A stretch of DNA of 64,000 bases from Syncephalis fuscata (lineage: Eukaryota; Zoopagomycota; Zoopagomycetes; Zoopagales; Piptocephalidaceae): the NCBI GenBank assembly GCA_025786725.1, contig JAHLTZ010000027.1, positions 330,703-394,702 of the forward strand. The letters are read 5' to 3'. Of this stretch, positions 24,992 to 36,602 are shown piece by piece. Within the stretch, counting starts at the first letter, position 1, and the number at the start of each line of letters is the position of its first letter. The position numbers were made by a program, and so were the translations under genes. The notes under the pieces were generated by a model, which was not told where the DNA came from, did no database searches, and saw only the letters and a program-made list of their open reading frames with translations.

Positions 24992-27227
24992 TGTATAGAT
25001 GTAGAGAATAATATTGCGCCGGCGCAATTGATGTTAAAGGTGTAGTCGGAAGAATTGTAACGGTTGTAATGAAATAAAGTGGAACGTGAAAATAATCACC
25101 TGGAATATAAGCGTAGAAAAGATAATAAAAAACGGATGTAGTGCGATTTTCATAATACGATGGCAATTTAAAAGATGACGATAGGCGCTTGGGCAATATC
25201 CTTGGTTAGGTGGGCTGTGAAACAGTATTAAACACCGCATTGCTATTTAAGGCAAAAAATAGACATAGAAAACACTCCGTAATTATCCAAGTCAGCTATT
25301 GGTTCTCTTTTTGGACAAAAAAGTCTAGTATAGGCATGTTTCAATTGCTATTCTTTTGCTACTTCTACGCTGTTAAAGCACAATCACTAATTGCCAAGAT
25401 TACTATCTAGCCTATAAATAAACACCGCTGCTTGATTGATATTTGTTATCTGTATTTGTCAAAGCGTTATATTACTTTACCACGTGCAAATTGCTAAATA
25501 ATCTATTATTCAAAACAGGTTCAAACAATGGGTTTAGGAGACGACGAGACAGCTGAAATATTTTGTAACATTGTAACAAATGCGCAACAATATGTTTCTA
25601 AAACCATGACGAATAATCTGTAAACATTTGCCGATTTATGACGAATTGTGTATATACGTATTAATCAAAACAATCTATATGGCAATAGAAATGGTATAGA
25701 GTTAAAATAATAAACTTTAATTAAATAAAAGTGGAATTTTGAAAAATACATCATTTTTAAATTTATTTATTTCCATTTTTATAAAATAAATACATTGATT
25801 TTATTTTAATTAGTAAAATACATCTTTTTAAATTTTATTAATTTTATTTATTGATAAAATCGTTTTTTGTTTGCCCTACACTTCGTTTTGTAATGACGTT
25901 TATCACAAATTAACTAATTTTTAATGGCATGTTTTATTTTTTATAGCTGTTTCATTAGTATTTTGTATCTATTTTTCAATAAAAACGTTTATTTCAACAT
26001 AACTACTGTTTTAATACTACTAGTACTAATTTTTACACGACATATTTCTTGTATTGTATTTTTTGAGTTGCATTTGCCACAAGTATATTATTGAAAGTTT
26101 ATTAACAAATAAAATACGATTAATATTGCTGATAATATTGCTACAATTAACTCAATTATATAAATAAAGATTTAAATCAAAATTCGTTGCATTATTGCAA
26201 TAAGCTTTTTCCCGTCAGGGATTTTTAGCTTTGTAACTTTATTGAGCTTTAACAACGTTAACAACATTATAAATACATAATACTGCTTTCAGAATAATAA
26301 TAAAAATGCCTTTTTATAATCCAATCCATTTTAACTTACAGAATTTATACAATTACAACTTTTGTTATAAATATGCTAGTTTAAGTTATTTTTACAAGCT
26401 AATGCTATTTAATACTAATACTAATAATATTTTTATTAAATTGGTGTTGAAACATCTAAACTGCATTTTTGTTTTTTTTCTTCTTTAGTTACTTGGTCAA
26501 TTTTACATTATTTTATTACTGGTGTTGTGACAATGTCATTTTTTATTAAATCAAAAGCAGATCAAGCCTTGTAATATAAAATAATAGTATTTATTAAGCT
26601 ATTACAATTGTTAGTGTATATTAAATAATTAAATATGTATCCAGTGCTTTTACTTGAACACCTTTTGGTTTTACATTTGAGAATGTAGCAACATTATTTG
26701 TAATATATTTATTAATGGATTTAATAGTATTACCGAAATCACATGGAAAACCATTAAAATGTTTAATATTGCACTGGATAATCTTTACTAGGCCAGTTTT
26801 CTGCTTTCTGGCAGTTAAAACGAACAGACATTTGTTGCTGGAACGGTCTTCATGAGAACAAATAAGCTGTAATTTTGTTAAATTACTATTTTTCCTTTTA
26901 AAATTACAACCGTTAACAAGCTTAAACGCGTCAACAGCAATCCTCAGTTCTTCAATACTGTTAAATATAGCCTTTTAAATAGTTTGGTAGACATTGCGAT
27001 AGGCTTTTCAAAACGGCGTATCTTGATAAATAAAATCAAAAAACGATTTATTTTTATTTATTAAATTTATTACAATATGCTTAAAAAATAATAGTTTATT
27101 ATGGTAAAATTTAAAAACAGTGTATTTTACTAATTTTCCCTAAATAAATAAATAATAATAAACTTTAATTAATAAAAGTTACGATAATAATAAAAGTATA
27201 AGTAATCATTTGGTTAAGTAATATTAA
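24992..27227. other. AT-rich intergenic region with one degraded transposon-like fragment
   Basis: Very AT-rich from about 25440 onward. Apart from the fragment listed at 26621-26994 I see no gene. TTAATTAAT-rich and TAAATAAA-rich segments recur at 25720-25870 and 27120-27180, which look alike and may be diverged copies of one repeat. Confidence 0.5.
26621..26994 (-). pseudogene. Remnant of a FAR1/MULE-type zinc-binding domain (possible Mutator-like element)
   Basis: On the minus strand a frame of about 115 codons, without its own ATG, ends at the TAA at 26621. It reads ELRIAVDAFKLVNG, LQLICSHEDRSSNKCLFVL, IIQCNIKHFNGFPC and ends FSNVKPKGVQVKAL. The spacing of Cys and His and the final 'v.P..I...L' motif resemble the N-terminal DNA-binding region of Mutator-like (MULE/FAR1) transposases. 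An ATG at 26994 opens a short frame that would need a one-base shift near 26976 to join. No transposase core follows. A small host gene of unknown function is the alternative; the AT-rich, gene-empty setting favours an element fragment. Confidence 0.35.
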
Positions 27228-29167
27228 TTAGTCCGTTTTGTTTTCAGCTAATCTACTATTTCTAACTTGATAGCTATTACCAAATCCAACTAAACTTATT
27301 AAAGTTGATGGAATAATACGCAATAAAAAGTCGAAAAGAATCCAAATCCAGCTTAAAATCACCCAAACAATGGAGGATGACCAATAGTCGTCATATTCAG
27401 CATCGTGCAAACCAAATGGCGACTTGGCACCAAGTGCTTCGGCAGCAGCCATGCCGGAACGCAAGCCATCTTCGTGAAAACCATAGCCAGACCAAGCGCC
27501 ACAGAATGAAATACGGTCATAAGGAAGATTACGTAAACGTTTTTGAGCAGCAACCGACTAGAGAAATAAACGATGGTTAAACATCAGTGTTATTAAATAA
27601 GTGTTTTTAACAGTATTATTTATCATTTATTGTCGTTATCATTATCCTTGCTATTTATTATTACTTACCTCAATTGTATAGACAGGATGTTCATAGTCCC
27701 ATTCACCAGAAACTGTACCTTCGCGTGGCTCGTGCGGTGGATTAACAGTAACAAAGATTTGGCCGTGTTTTGCTGGATCAAGACTTTGTAGACGATTCAT
27801 CCAGTAAGTTCTAGATATCAATAAACATTTGGCTATTAATAATTTTTATAGACATAATAATAACAACTCACAATGACATTACAGTATCAGTTTTACCAAC
27901 ATCTAAACTAAGATAGTTCCAGGCTGACCAAGCATTGACACGTGTAGGCATCAACTAATCAATCGGTCATTATGTGTGATATTTGTTAATAAAATTTTAT
28001 ATTTAATTGTCAACTTACATCTTGATCACAGTGAAGAACGGCACGATTACGTTCAAAACGGAAATTTTTTAATTCTTTACGTTCAGCACCAGTGGCTGAT
28101 TCACCTAGAATACGTAGAGACTGATTTGCATGGCAGGCCATGATACATGATCATAATAAGCCTGACGTCCCTGACTATCAGTCACTAATACACGGCCATC
28201 ATCTGTCCGTTGTACCGATTCAACTGCACAGTTTAGATGTACCTCATCCAAGTCGGCACTAATACGCTGGACATACTCTCGACTAAACAGCACATACAGA
28301 TGATTAGTAATGTCATTATGGTAGACATGTGTAGACGTGCACAGCTATGCATCGTATATACCTTCCGCCTGCAACAGTCATCCATTGTGGACGATCCAAT
28401 AGTTGAAGTAAACGATGGTTGTGCAGGAAACGTGCTAGAGTCCAAGCAGGAAAGTCTTTAGCACACACATCAGCTGGCGTTGACCAAACAGATGCAGTCA
28501 TTGGCTAAACAAATATATATAAATAAATTATTGATATTAGTCTTTAATCATTTATTATTGCTTACCATTAAATAGTCATCTATAAATCCGTTAGAGTAGC
28601 CACGTAGGCCCAACCAATCGCCAATGCCCATCTGCTTTTCCGATTCAGGGACTCGGCTATCGGTGGCAAAGCGCGTAAATTCCCAATTGAAGCGATAATG
28701 TCGTATAGCATTCGCCAGAATCGCCAACGGACAAGATTACGCGACTGACAGAAGACGGTGCCTGCATTGGTGCCGGACCATTCCAGCTCGCCACAATTGC
28801 GCGAGACAGCAAAGGACATGTCGGAGTTGCGTACAGGTACTTGAAGGTGCGCAAAAAGCCGAATCATATTCGGATACGTCACCCGATTGTAGACGATAAA
28901 ACCAGTATCAACTGGACAGCTCTCCAGTTCACCAGCATTTTCGGGTGCATCATATGTCTTTAATGCAGCCGATGGTGGTGTATAATCAACTGTATTAGCA
29001 TGTCCGCCCAGTCTATCGGCAGCTTCGTATAAAACGACTTGATGCGGTGAATGGGTTTTAAGTAGCCATGCAGCGGCCAATCCAGTAATGCCAGAACCAA
29101 CTACGGCCACGCGAGCATTGGATGCCAAGCTTGTCTGAGCGCTGTCGACGTTTGTTTCAACGGTCAT
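27228..29167 (-). CDS. FAD-dependent amine-oxidase-like oxidoreductase (COG2907), two single-base frame breaks
   Basis: Six exons: 28566-29167, 28362-28504, 28019-28282, 27872-27954, 27669-27810 and 27228-27557. ATG at 29167 chosen; an earlier Met at 29212 would add only a TG-repeat-encoded stretch. The N-terminus has the dinucleotide-binding motif VAVVGSGITGLAAAWLL and LYEAADRLGGHANTV, then DTGFIVYNRVTYPN, the diagnostic block of COG2907. Later blocks are MPMTASVWSTP, MPTRVNAWSAWNYL, VTVNPPHEP and FCGAWSGYGFHEDGLRSG (FAD-binding C-terminus). A C-terminal hydrophobic stretch (WVILSWIWILFDFLLRI) suggests a membrane anchor. Within exon 1 (about 28688-28696) and exon 3 (about 28145) the conserved reading frame continues only if one base is added; otherwise the gene is broken at both places. 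Expected intact length about 521 residues. In plants a related oxidase domain is fused to cyclopropane synthase; here it is a separate gene divergent from a methyltransferase. Confidence 0.85.
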
Positions 29168-29701
29168 ATTGATATGTGTGTGTATGTGTGTATGTGTTTG
29201 TATGTTTATCAATCTATCTGTCTATCGGTTTATTTATAACGCCGAAAGATAGAAATTAATAAAAGCTGAAAAATGTTTATTCAATCGTGTTTGTCAACTT
29301 AAAAGCGAATAAATTCAAACAATGAAAATAAGGACCGAAGTGCACGCTAGCTATTGGTTAGCAGCAACTATATTCGGAGCGAGGTGCTATAGAAAAAACG
29401 TGGAATCATACGTATTTGCCATACTTGTCCGTGATGTGTATATAATGGGGTGATAAGACAGAGCACGCATTGTGCAACCATAGTGTCGGTGTCTGGTGGA
29501 TCCGACTGTATTACTGATTTCCATTGACCAACGGGCCGACATAGCACTGCAGATGCAGTGTAACCGGATCTACTGAAGGTGGTCTAATTGAACGTAGCAT
29601 TGTAATAAATGAAGACGTAATCCATCACATTTGTATCCAATATACCGCTACCCATTTATCTTCAACTGTTATTGTGTCTGTGCACTTGTTTATTATCAAC
29701 T
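29168..29701. promoter_or_regulatory. Shared divergent promoter region of FAD oxidoreductase and CFA-family methyltransferase
   Basis: 534 nt separate the two ATGs, which face away from one another. The arrangement suggests coordinated expression of the pair. Includes a short TGTGTATG repeat next to the FAD gene start. No specific operator is recognised. Confidence 0.55.
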
Positions 29702-31334
29702 ATGGCTGCTAAAGTGACCCATTCACTTGATTCAATGTTTCAAGCAGAGACAACATCAAATAATCATGTGCCAAACATGTCTGCCACCGGCTCCCCCTAT
29801 ACGGGATGGCTCTCCGACGACTGGACCGACTTCTGGATTGATATGGGCGTTCTACCTGACTGGATTCTGCGACGCTGTTCACGCTTCCTTCTAGGACAAC
29901 GCGTCAAGCAGATTAAAAAGGCAGGCAAGTGGGAGGCGCAAACCGCTTCGGAAATGTCGTATATCGAAGCGGCAAAACGACGAGATGCAACTACCGATAC
30001 GGATAAAGCAAACGAGCAGCACTACGAGGTAGGATAGACGAAAGATTGTGTCAATATAATGTGTGAATTAATCTACGTTATGGTTGCTACATCATGCTAG
30101 GTTCCTACTGAATTTCTAAAGCTATGCCTTGGCAAACGTATGAAGTATTCAGCCTGTCTTTTTCCTAAAGGTAAATACATAATTTACTATATTGTTCGTA
30201 ATTTATAACACTATTAATAATAATAATTCATAGGTGTAACTGAATTGGATGAAGCAGAAGAGCTCATGTTCGAATCATATTGCCGTAAAGCTGGTTTAAG
30301 CAACGGCCAAATGGTTCTGGATCTCGGCTGTGGATGGGGAAGTTTAACGCTATATTTAGCTGAGGTAGGACTATATATAGGCCTATATCCATGTGTAACC
30401 GCTAACCATGTTGTTGATTGATACTAGAAATATCCAGATTCAACAATTCATGCCTTGAGCAATAGTAGGACGCAACGGGTGTACATTGAGTCCGAAGCCA
30501 AACGTCGTGAACTTGGCAATATCAAAGTCTTTGTTGGTGACGTCGCCACATTTGATTTTCCTGAAAATATAAGGCAAGTTATTTAATGCATTTAATTATC
30601 TTAATTTGCATGTGCTAGTTAATATTAATTTAAAATTTAGATTTGACCGAGTTTTAAGCATTGAGATGCTTGAACATGTGCGTAATCATGAATTAATTTT
30701 TAACAAAGTTTCTGGTTGGTTGGCTAACAGCGAGTCTCGTTTCTTCGTCCATGTATTCTGCAATCGCACTCGGTCCTACGACTTTGATACCGAAGAAGGT
30801 GACTCGTGGATGGCCCGTCACTTTTTCACCGGTATGTGCAGCTAACTTATTTGCTGATACATACACTAATAGTATACTGTAACACATAGGTGGCTGCATG
30901 CCAAGTGAACAATTGTTCATGAACTATCAACAAGATTTACGTGTCATTAACCGTTGGTCAATTAATGGCAGCCATTATGGTAAGCAAAAAATAGCAATAA
31001 TTGCTTTATTTGTAGTTAAACGTTCTATATAGCTGCCACCTCGGAAGCTTGGCTAAAACGTCTTGATAAAAACATTGCCGAGGCAACTGAGGTGCTGCGC
31101 CTTGATTTAATTCAGCATCATTTGAAGAAATTGCAAGAAGAGTTGTCCGACGAAGCTGCATCGACAATATCGACGGAAAAACGTCAAAAGATCGAGGCTG
31201 AGGCAGAGAAAGAGGCACGCGTCAGAGTTAATCGTTGGCGTTTGTTCTACATTGCAGTTGCCGAGTGTTTTGCTTATAACCGAGGCGAAGAATGGGGAGT
31301 TGTTCACTACCTATTTGCTCCAAGGAATATGTAG
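29702..31334 (+). CDS. CFA-family/coclaurine-N-methyltransferase-like SAM methyltransferase
   Basis: Seven exons: 29702-30028, 30101-30170, 30234-30364, 30428-30573, 30641-30831, 30890-30979 and 31033-31334, keeping frame to the stop (418 residues). The SAM motif is MVLDLGCGWGSLTLYLAE; next come IHALSNSRTQRVYIE, VLSIEMLEHVRNH, FVHVFCNRTRSYDF, ARHFFTGGCMPS and NGSHYAATSEAWLKRLD. These blocks match the branch of the CFA family that includes plant coclaurine N-methyltransferases and fungal/bacterial relatives, rather than classic CFA synthases. The substrate is therefore open: acyl chains or an amine. Intron 4 (30574-30640) begins GC rather than GT, with the good context AAG|GCAAGT. The gene is divergent from the FAD oxidoreductase and forms part of the lipid-modification group. 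The charged helical C-terminus contains Glu/Lys repeats. Confidence 0.88.
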
Positions 31335-32658
31335 AACACCAAATATTGATGAATTACTCATCAATGCAACAGCAATGCTTAATATGAATATATGAATAAT
31401 AATAAACACATATAATACATTGTACAAATCAATTTAATAATTTGATAATTAATTAATTAATATTTGTCGATTGAACTTTATTTTATTAATTTTTGTAAAT
31501 TAACCAATAGTTATACTGCTACAGTATTGCATAATTCGGGTTTTTTAGTTTATCAAAACAGCTATGCAAAAAGGTAATCATTGATGATTTTGCAAATAAA
31601 GATGTTTAAAAATAGACGATTATCTTAAAAAAAGAAGCTGTACGACAATGTGGCTTGTCGGCATGGATCCTTAGATCTTGGCCAACCAACTAAAGTTTTT
31701 GCTCATTCCAGTACGGTGCAATACAGGCAATTCTTGCCTTTGGTGTAACGCATTACCCAGTACCTGGAGCTAAGCTAAGGGGATTCGGTTAAATTTAAAC
31801 GAGACTTATTATGCATTGCAGTGAGCAAGTCCTTATATTCTACACTATAATACGATAAGCTGAAAAGTAGAAAAGGCAATAATGTATTGGATAAGTTGAA
31901 ATAAACAAAAAAAGTACGCAATATGAGTAATCATGGTAACACTCGATGTTGGACGTAAACAAGTTACAGATCATAGCAACACAAAACAACAGATGCTGTA
32001 ACAACATAGTAAAAATCCAGACATTCCAAGTTTCACAACTTCGTGGCCTGCCTATCTCCACCTTAATTTGTTTAAAGAAAATTCCATACATGTTGATAGT
32101 TTGGCTAGGCCTTTTCTACTCCGCACTAAAAATTGGTTGGTTTGAAAAAGAAACAGGCATAAACCAGCTCTCTTAACATTCTAGATTAGCATGTCCATGA
32201 ATAGTTGGCATAGTCCAGTCCCAAGAAGTGCCATAGGTAATTCCAGTACTTTTCAAGAGGCGGACTATGAACATCTATGACGGAAATAGGGCGTACTGCT
32301 AACTTTGAAAGATTTTCTCGCCTTTTAGGAAGAATGTTTCAACTGCTCGTGCAAAGCATTGGTAATGCCCCTCAATAGTACCTGAGTACTGTTTCGTCAA
32401 ATAAGTTTGTAAACCACTGACGCAAAAAGTACAAATAAACGACGTTTATTGAAAACTCCTTCAATCCATCAGTCACATCCACTACTCCACTCTCACGTTT
32501 AATCTACAGTCAAAGATAGCTTGCTACGCAAACATCTTTGCAGCTTCTAAATTACATTAGCTTTATTAAGTTACGCTATAAGTTTATTTCCACTATTCAA
32601 CACAAATCAATAGTTAAATACTATTTAACGAGTGGTTATCTGATCAATTACTTTTATT
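31335..32658. other. Intergenic, nothing recognised
   Basis: 3' flank of the methyltransferase and 5' flank of the second secreted trefoil-like gene. AT-rich at the left. Frames at 31840-32176 on both strands are short and lack motifs. Confidence 0.55.
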
Positions 32659-34514
32659 ATGCTTTCTTCGGTCACAGTCTCGGCCATCTGGATGGCCGTC
32701 TTGGCCAGTCTTGTTCAGACTACTTTTGCGCAGAATGGCGAAGTCCCTATTGGTGGCTCACGTATTTATAATCCACCATCGGATGGTATGCGCGTTTACA
32801 AGCTTCGCCAATGGACGCAACAGCCACAGGACAAGCCGTGGTGTGTTACTGGCAAGCAGGTGATTAATATTGGCGAGGCCCAAAGAAATCTACAGGAGGA
32901 AGAGTGTACACTTACCGCCGATCGTCAGCTCATCAACCAATGGGAAGTTGTTCCGGGCTCTTTGGCATACATGCTTCGCTTCAGCGACTCTGGATTGTGT
33001 ATGACCGTTGAGGATGGCCAATATGGCATGCGTGTCCGACGCGATGCCGAGAGTGCCAAACATTTTGTTGATGCATCACTATTCAATGCTCCGCTTGTTC
33101 ATCTTGGAAAAGTTCCTACTCATGCTGACATAAAACGCCGTGCTATTTTAAGCCCAGTCTTTGAAGCTATTGGTGTCAAAGGTGGCAAATCTGTTGCCAA
33201 GCCAAACGAGACCGACCATATGACTCCATTGACACCGGATGCACCAAAACCAGTTGTCCCGGTTGCCGATCCAAGCAAAAATGCAAATCCAGATGGTTCC
33301 GCCATCGACATGAGCAAAAAACGAACTCCAGTTATCTTGTCACAGTGCGTCGGTAACGATAACCAAATTTTCAAGGCTAGAATTGTTACGCGTCCCAACG
33401 CTCGCAATAATTATTATCAGCTTATGTCATACAAATACAAGACTTGTTTGGCCAGTGAGCGCAAGAACTTGGCAGATATAGCTATTGTTCCATGTACCGA
33501 TAATGACGAATCGCAACTTTGGTTGTTTGAAGATATTGTACAAACGATTGCTGATGCTGGTGGCAAAACACCATCATTCAATATGCCGACACGCTTCAAA
33601 TTAAAAATATCCAATCGCGTCTTGGCCTGACCCGCGACACAGGTGTATCCGACCTGACCTTTGACGAAAAGCAAGCTGTCAATCGCGTCTTGCCTGGATC
33701 GTTGGAAGTTTTTGATATGACTTTCGAACTTGCCCGATATGTAAACACCTATGCACGCAACATTCTTCAATATCAACAGTCGGGCACTGTAGTTGTATCA
33801 AAATTGGTTGCAATCTTTCTTAATCCTGAACAGCGCCCACAAGCCTGGGAGAAGCTCTGGGAACTTGGTAAGATGTTCATTGGCTTTATCCCACTTCCAG
33901 GACCTTTCAACATCATCAAGTCCGTTGGTGTCAAGTTGACCGATATGATTTTAGGCCAGCTTGCTCAGCATCAAAAGGACAAGCCAGCTACTCCACAAGA
34001 TTTGATCCAATGGGACGTCTATGCTTTAAAACAAGCCGAGTACACTGTAGATGCTCTTCTTAACGCTTTCACCGAAGTCTTCCGTCAATCATCCATTAAT
34101 GATCTACGCACTTTATTGCAAGAATTCAAAGCAAACAAGTATCATATCGCAGCCGATAAATTCTACCACGAGTACCAGGTCCGATTCTCGCAGAAACTAC
34201 TCACTGCCAGAGCCGGCGACTTCTGGACCTCTGTCTGTGTTAGCCGTGGCAATGATATGCCTTGCAATGGTCGCTGGTCAGGCAAAAACTACCGTATGGG
34301 CGATCGCACATACGAGAACTTCTATTCCACCAACATCAACAAGGACGGCATCAGCTATCTCGAGTCGATTGGTGAGAAAGACAACTTCTACAAGGCTAAC
34401 AACGGCTGGAACCTAGACCGCTACTATTACACTTGCCCTGGCAATAATGGTGGCGTATGCGTTGCACGAATGGTACTTCGTCAAAACAAATCCAGCTTTG
34501 ATGTTATTGCTTAA
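32659..34514 (+). CDS. Secreted protein with beta-trefoil-like N-terminal half (paralogue 2, one frame break)
   Basis: Starts at ATG 32659 with a signal peptide (MLSSVTVSAIWMAVLASLVQ). It aligns block by block with the gene at 23057-24991: RIYNPPSDG, LRQWTQQPQDKPWC, FSDSGLCMTVEDG, LSQCVGNDNQIF, SYKYKTCLASERK, IVPCTDNDESQLWLFED, then a helical C-terminal half with VVSKLVAIFLNP and YYTCPG near the end. The first frame stops at 33630; the rest continues from 33690 in another frame. The break lies at a run of five A (33603-33607), where the paralogue predicts one more base. Without the break the protein would be about 618 residues. Either a homopolymer assembly error or a recent inactivating mutation. 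The paralogue pair is inverted with respect to itself and brackets the FAD/methyltransferase pair. Glycan binding is inference. Confidence 0.75.
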
Positions 34515-36602
34515 GCTGACCAACCAACCAACAATACACACAACAATAAACAAGTGTCATTAACTATTTATCTCATGCATACTAAATACAAAAATAATTT
34601 GTCAATCTATTTATTCAACTTTTCAATCTACGCTACCATGATCTTATATCATTGCAATTGATTTTAATTGCGGTAAAAATAATAAACATGATAGTAATCA
34701 CTGTACACACATATGCATCAGTACTTTAATTGTGCCAATATAACACCTTCAGTATAATAAAACAATACACGAATAATACTAAGTTGTAGTATATGTAACT
34801 AAGTAACGTAAATGAGCGAAATAATTCGAGATCTATAACAAGTTGCAGCTAAAAATAAACAAATAGCTTTTATACCTATATGTGGCCAGTAGGCAATATA
34901 ATGATTTACAATATAATAAATAGGTAATAGGAAGAATATGTATAGCAAAGTTGAATTTACAACGTATATGGCTCAATGAGTCGAAATGAGTTGAGATTTG
35001 TACTTGGAATAGGTAGCAGCAAGCAGACAATAGTTCTGAATACAGTGTGTGGTATACGATAAGATGGTATACAAAATAAACACAGTCACACACAATGCTT
35101 TTTTTACTTTTTTCTTTGCTAGAATGTGCCATTTATTCCCCCCTCTCTCACCTTGCACTCAGAGACATACCTTTGGCACACGCAGATAAATAAATTGATA
35201 ATAATAATAGTAGTAATAATATCGGCCAGCTTTTTCAATAGCTAGTGATAGCACCAATCGTTAGTTGTCAATTCGATTTTGCTCGATTGTTTCCCGTTGT
35301 GTACTCCAAATGCCTATGAACTTTAGGATGGTCAATCACTAGTTAAGTAGGCCAGCGCGCTCTACCGCACTATGAGAAAACACCGTCTTGGTTCAATACC
35401 TATTCTAAGCCAGCAATAGTGGCCTGTTCGCAAATGATTACTCAGGCATTTGATTGTAGTCTGCGCGGGTGATCAATACACATACTACAGCAGCCGTTTT
35501 GGCTGTTGCGTGTGCGTGTATTGATTGTTAACGCATCCAGACCATGATGAAACTTGTCTGCTACCTTTAAACGACACTTTAATGATGCGAGCATCCTTTT
35601 TGCTTCTGATCAACCGTTGTACAGTTTAAACGCTATTATTTGGGTACTTTTGTTTGTGTCACGTTTATATATATATTGAAAGTAGCACGTATAAATTATT
35701 AAGTAAATCGAAAAATGATAACGTAGTATTTAAACTGGGATTTTGAATTTCTACGCACTTTAGGCTGAATATGCAGCGCTATTATAGTCCAAAGCATACA
35801 ACACGTTTATTGATTGCCTATAGCAACATACAAAACACTACCTTTTCTTTCAGCTACAGCACAAAATAACTACGTAAATAATCTGACTAGTTTTGTTTAA
35901 TAAATGTATAACAAGCAAATAATATATAATTTGGTGCCACTTTTCTCGCCTTACTAACTGTGCAAAAATAATATTAATATTTGCTTAATCAGCTGTAAAA
36001 GTATTTACACAAATAGTTTATTTAGACGTAAACACACACACACTTTATTCGTTATTTATTTTCTATCTGTTTAATAAATGAAAGCAATAGTTTCAATTAC
36101 TACCAAGTGTACAGTCAATTTTATTGCAATTGATAAGCATAATATGTAGCACGTATATATTATCATGTCGTAAATACTATAATGATCACTAATACAGCTA
36201 TCCAACATCTCAGTGTATTAAAGTAACTATTTGTTAATATTAATGCAAGTTTATAAATCTGGTGTGTTTACATCCGTTATTTAAATCAAATAGTCTGCCA
36301 GTATGTATCAAGTTGCTATACATTAGAATGTGCCATCAATAGCTGGCCCCTTGTCGCAGCCCCCTTAAACAAACCGACGTACTAAGCATGGTTAATAGAC
36401 AAGCATTATATTATCTACATGATCTCCTTTTACACGACACGCTATAGCAACCTATAACAAACACACATTGAAATAATTCACATTCATTCTAAAATTCTGT
36501 TGTCATGATACATGTTGGTCTTATACAATTGTCAATTCAATTCAGTAAATAGTTAATGATATAATATTTACTCTACTACATTTTATAACTAATTACATCA
36601 CA
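34515..36602. other. Intergenic, AT-rich; possible diverged dispersed-repeat copy at its left
   Basis: No gene seen. 34800-35095 resembles the dispersed repeat family (see repeats) in minus orientation, weakly. The right end is the promoter side of the first OPT transporter. Confidence 0.5.
34800..35095 (-). repeat. Possible old copy of dispersed repeat family
   Basis: Segments such as TGAGCGAAATAATTCGAGAT, GCTAAAAATAAACAAATAG and ACAATAGTTCTGAATACAG can be aligned by eye with 56900-57130 and, less well, with 59600-59960. Many gaps; a dot plot is needed. Confidence 0.3.

Noticed and set aside
29168-29212. Upstream start for the FAD oxidoreductase
   Set aside because: The extra residues are His-Thr runs from a TG repeat; the family starts near the Rossmann motif.
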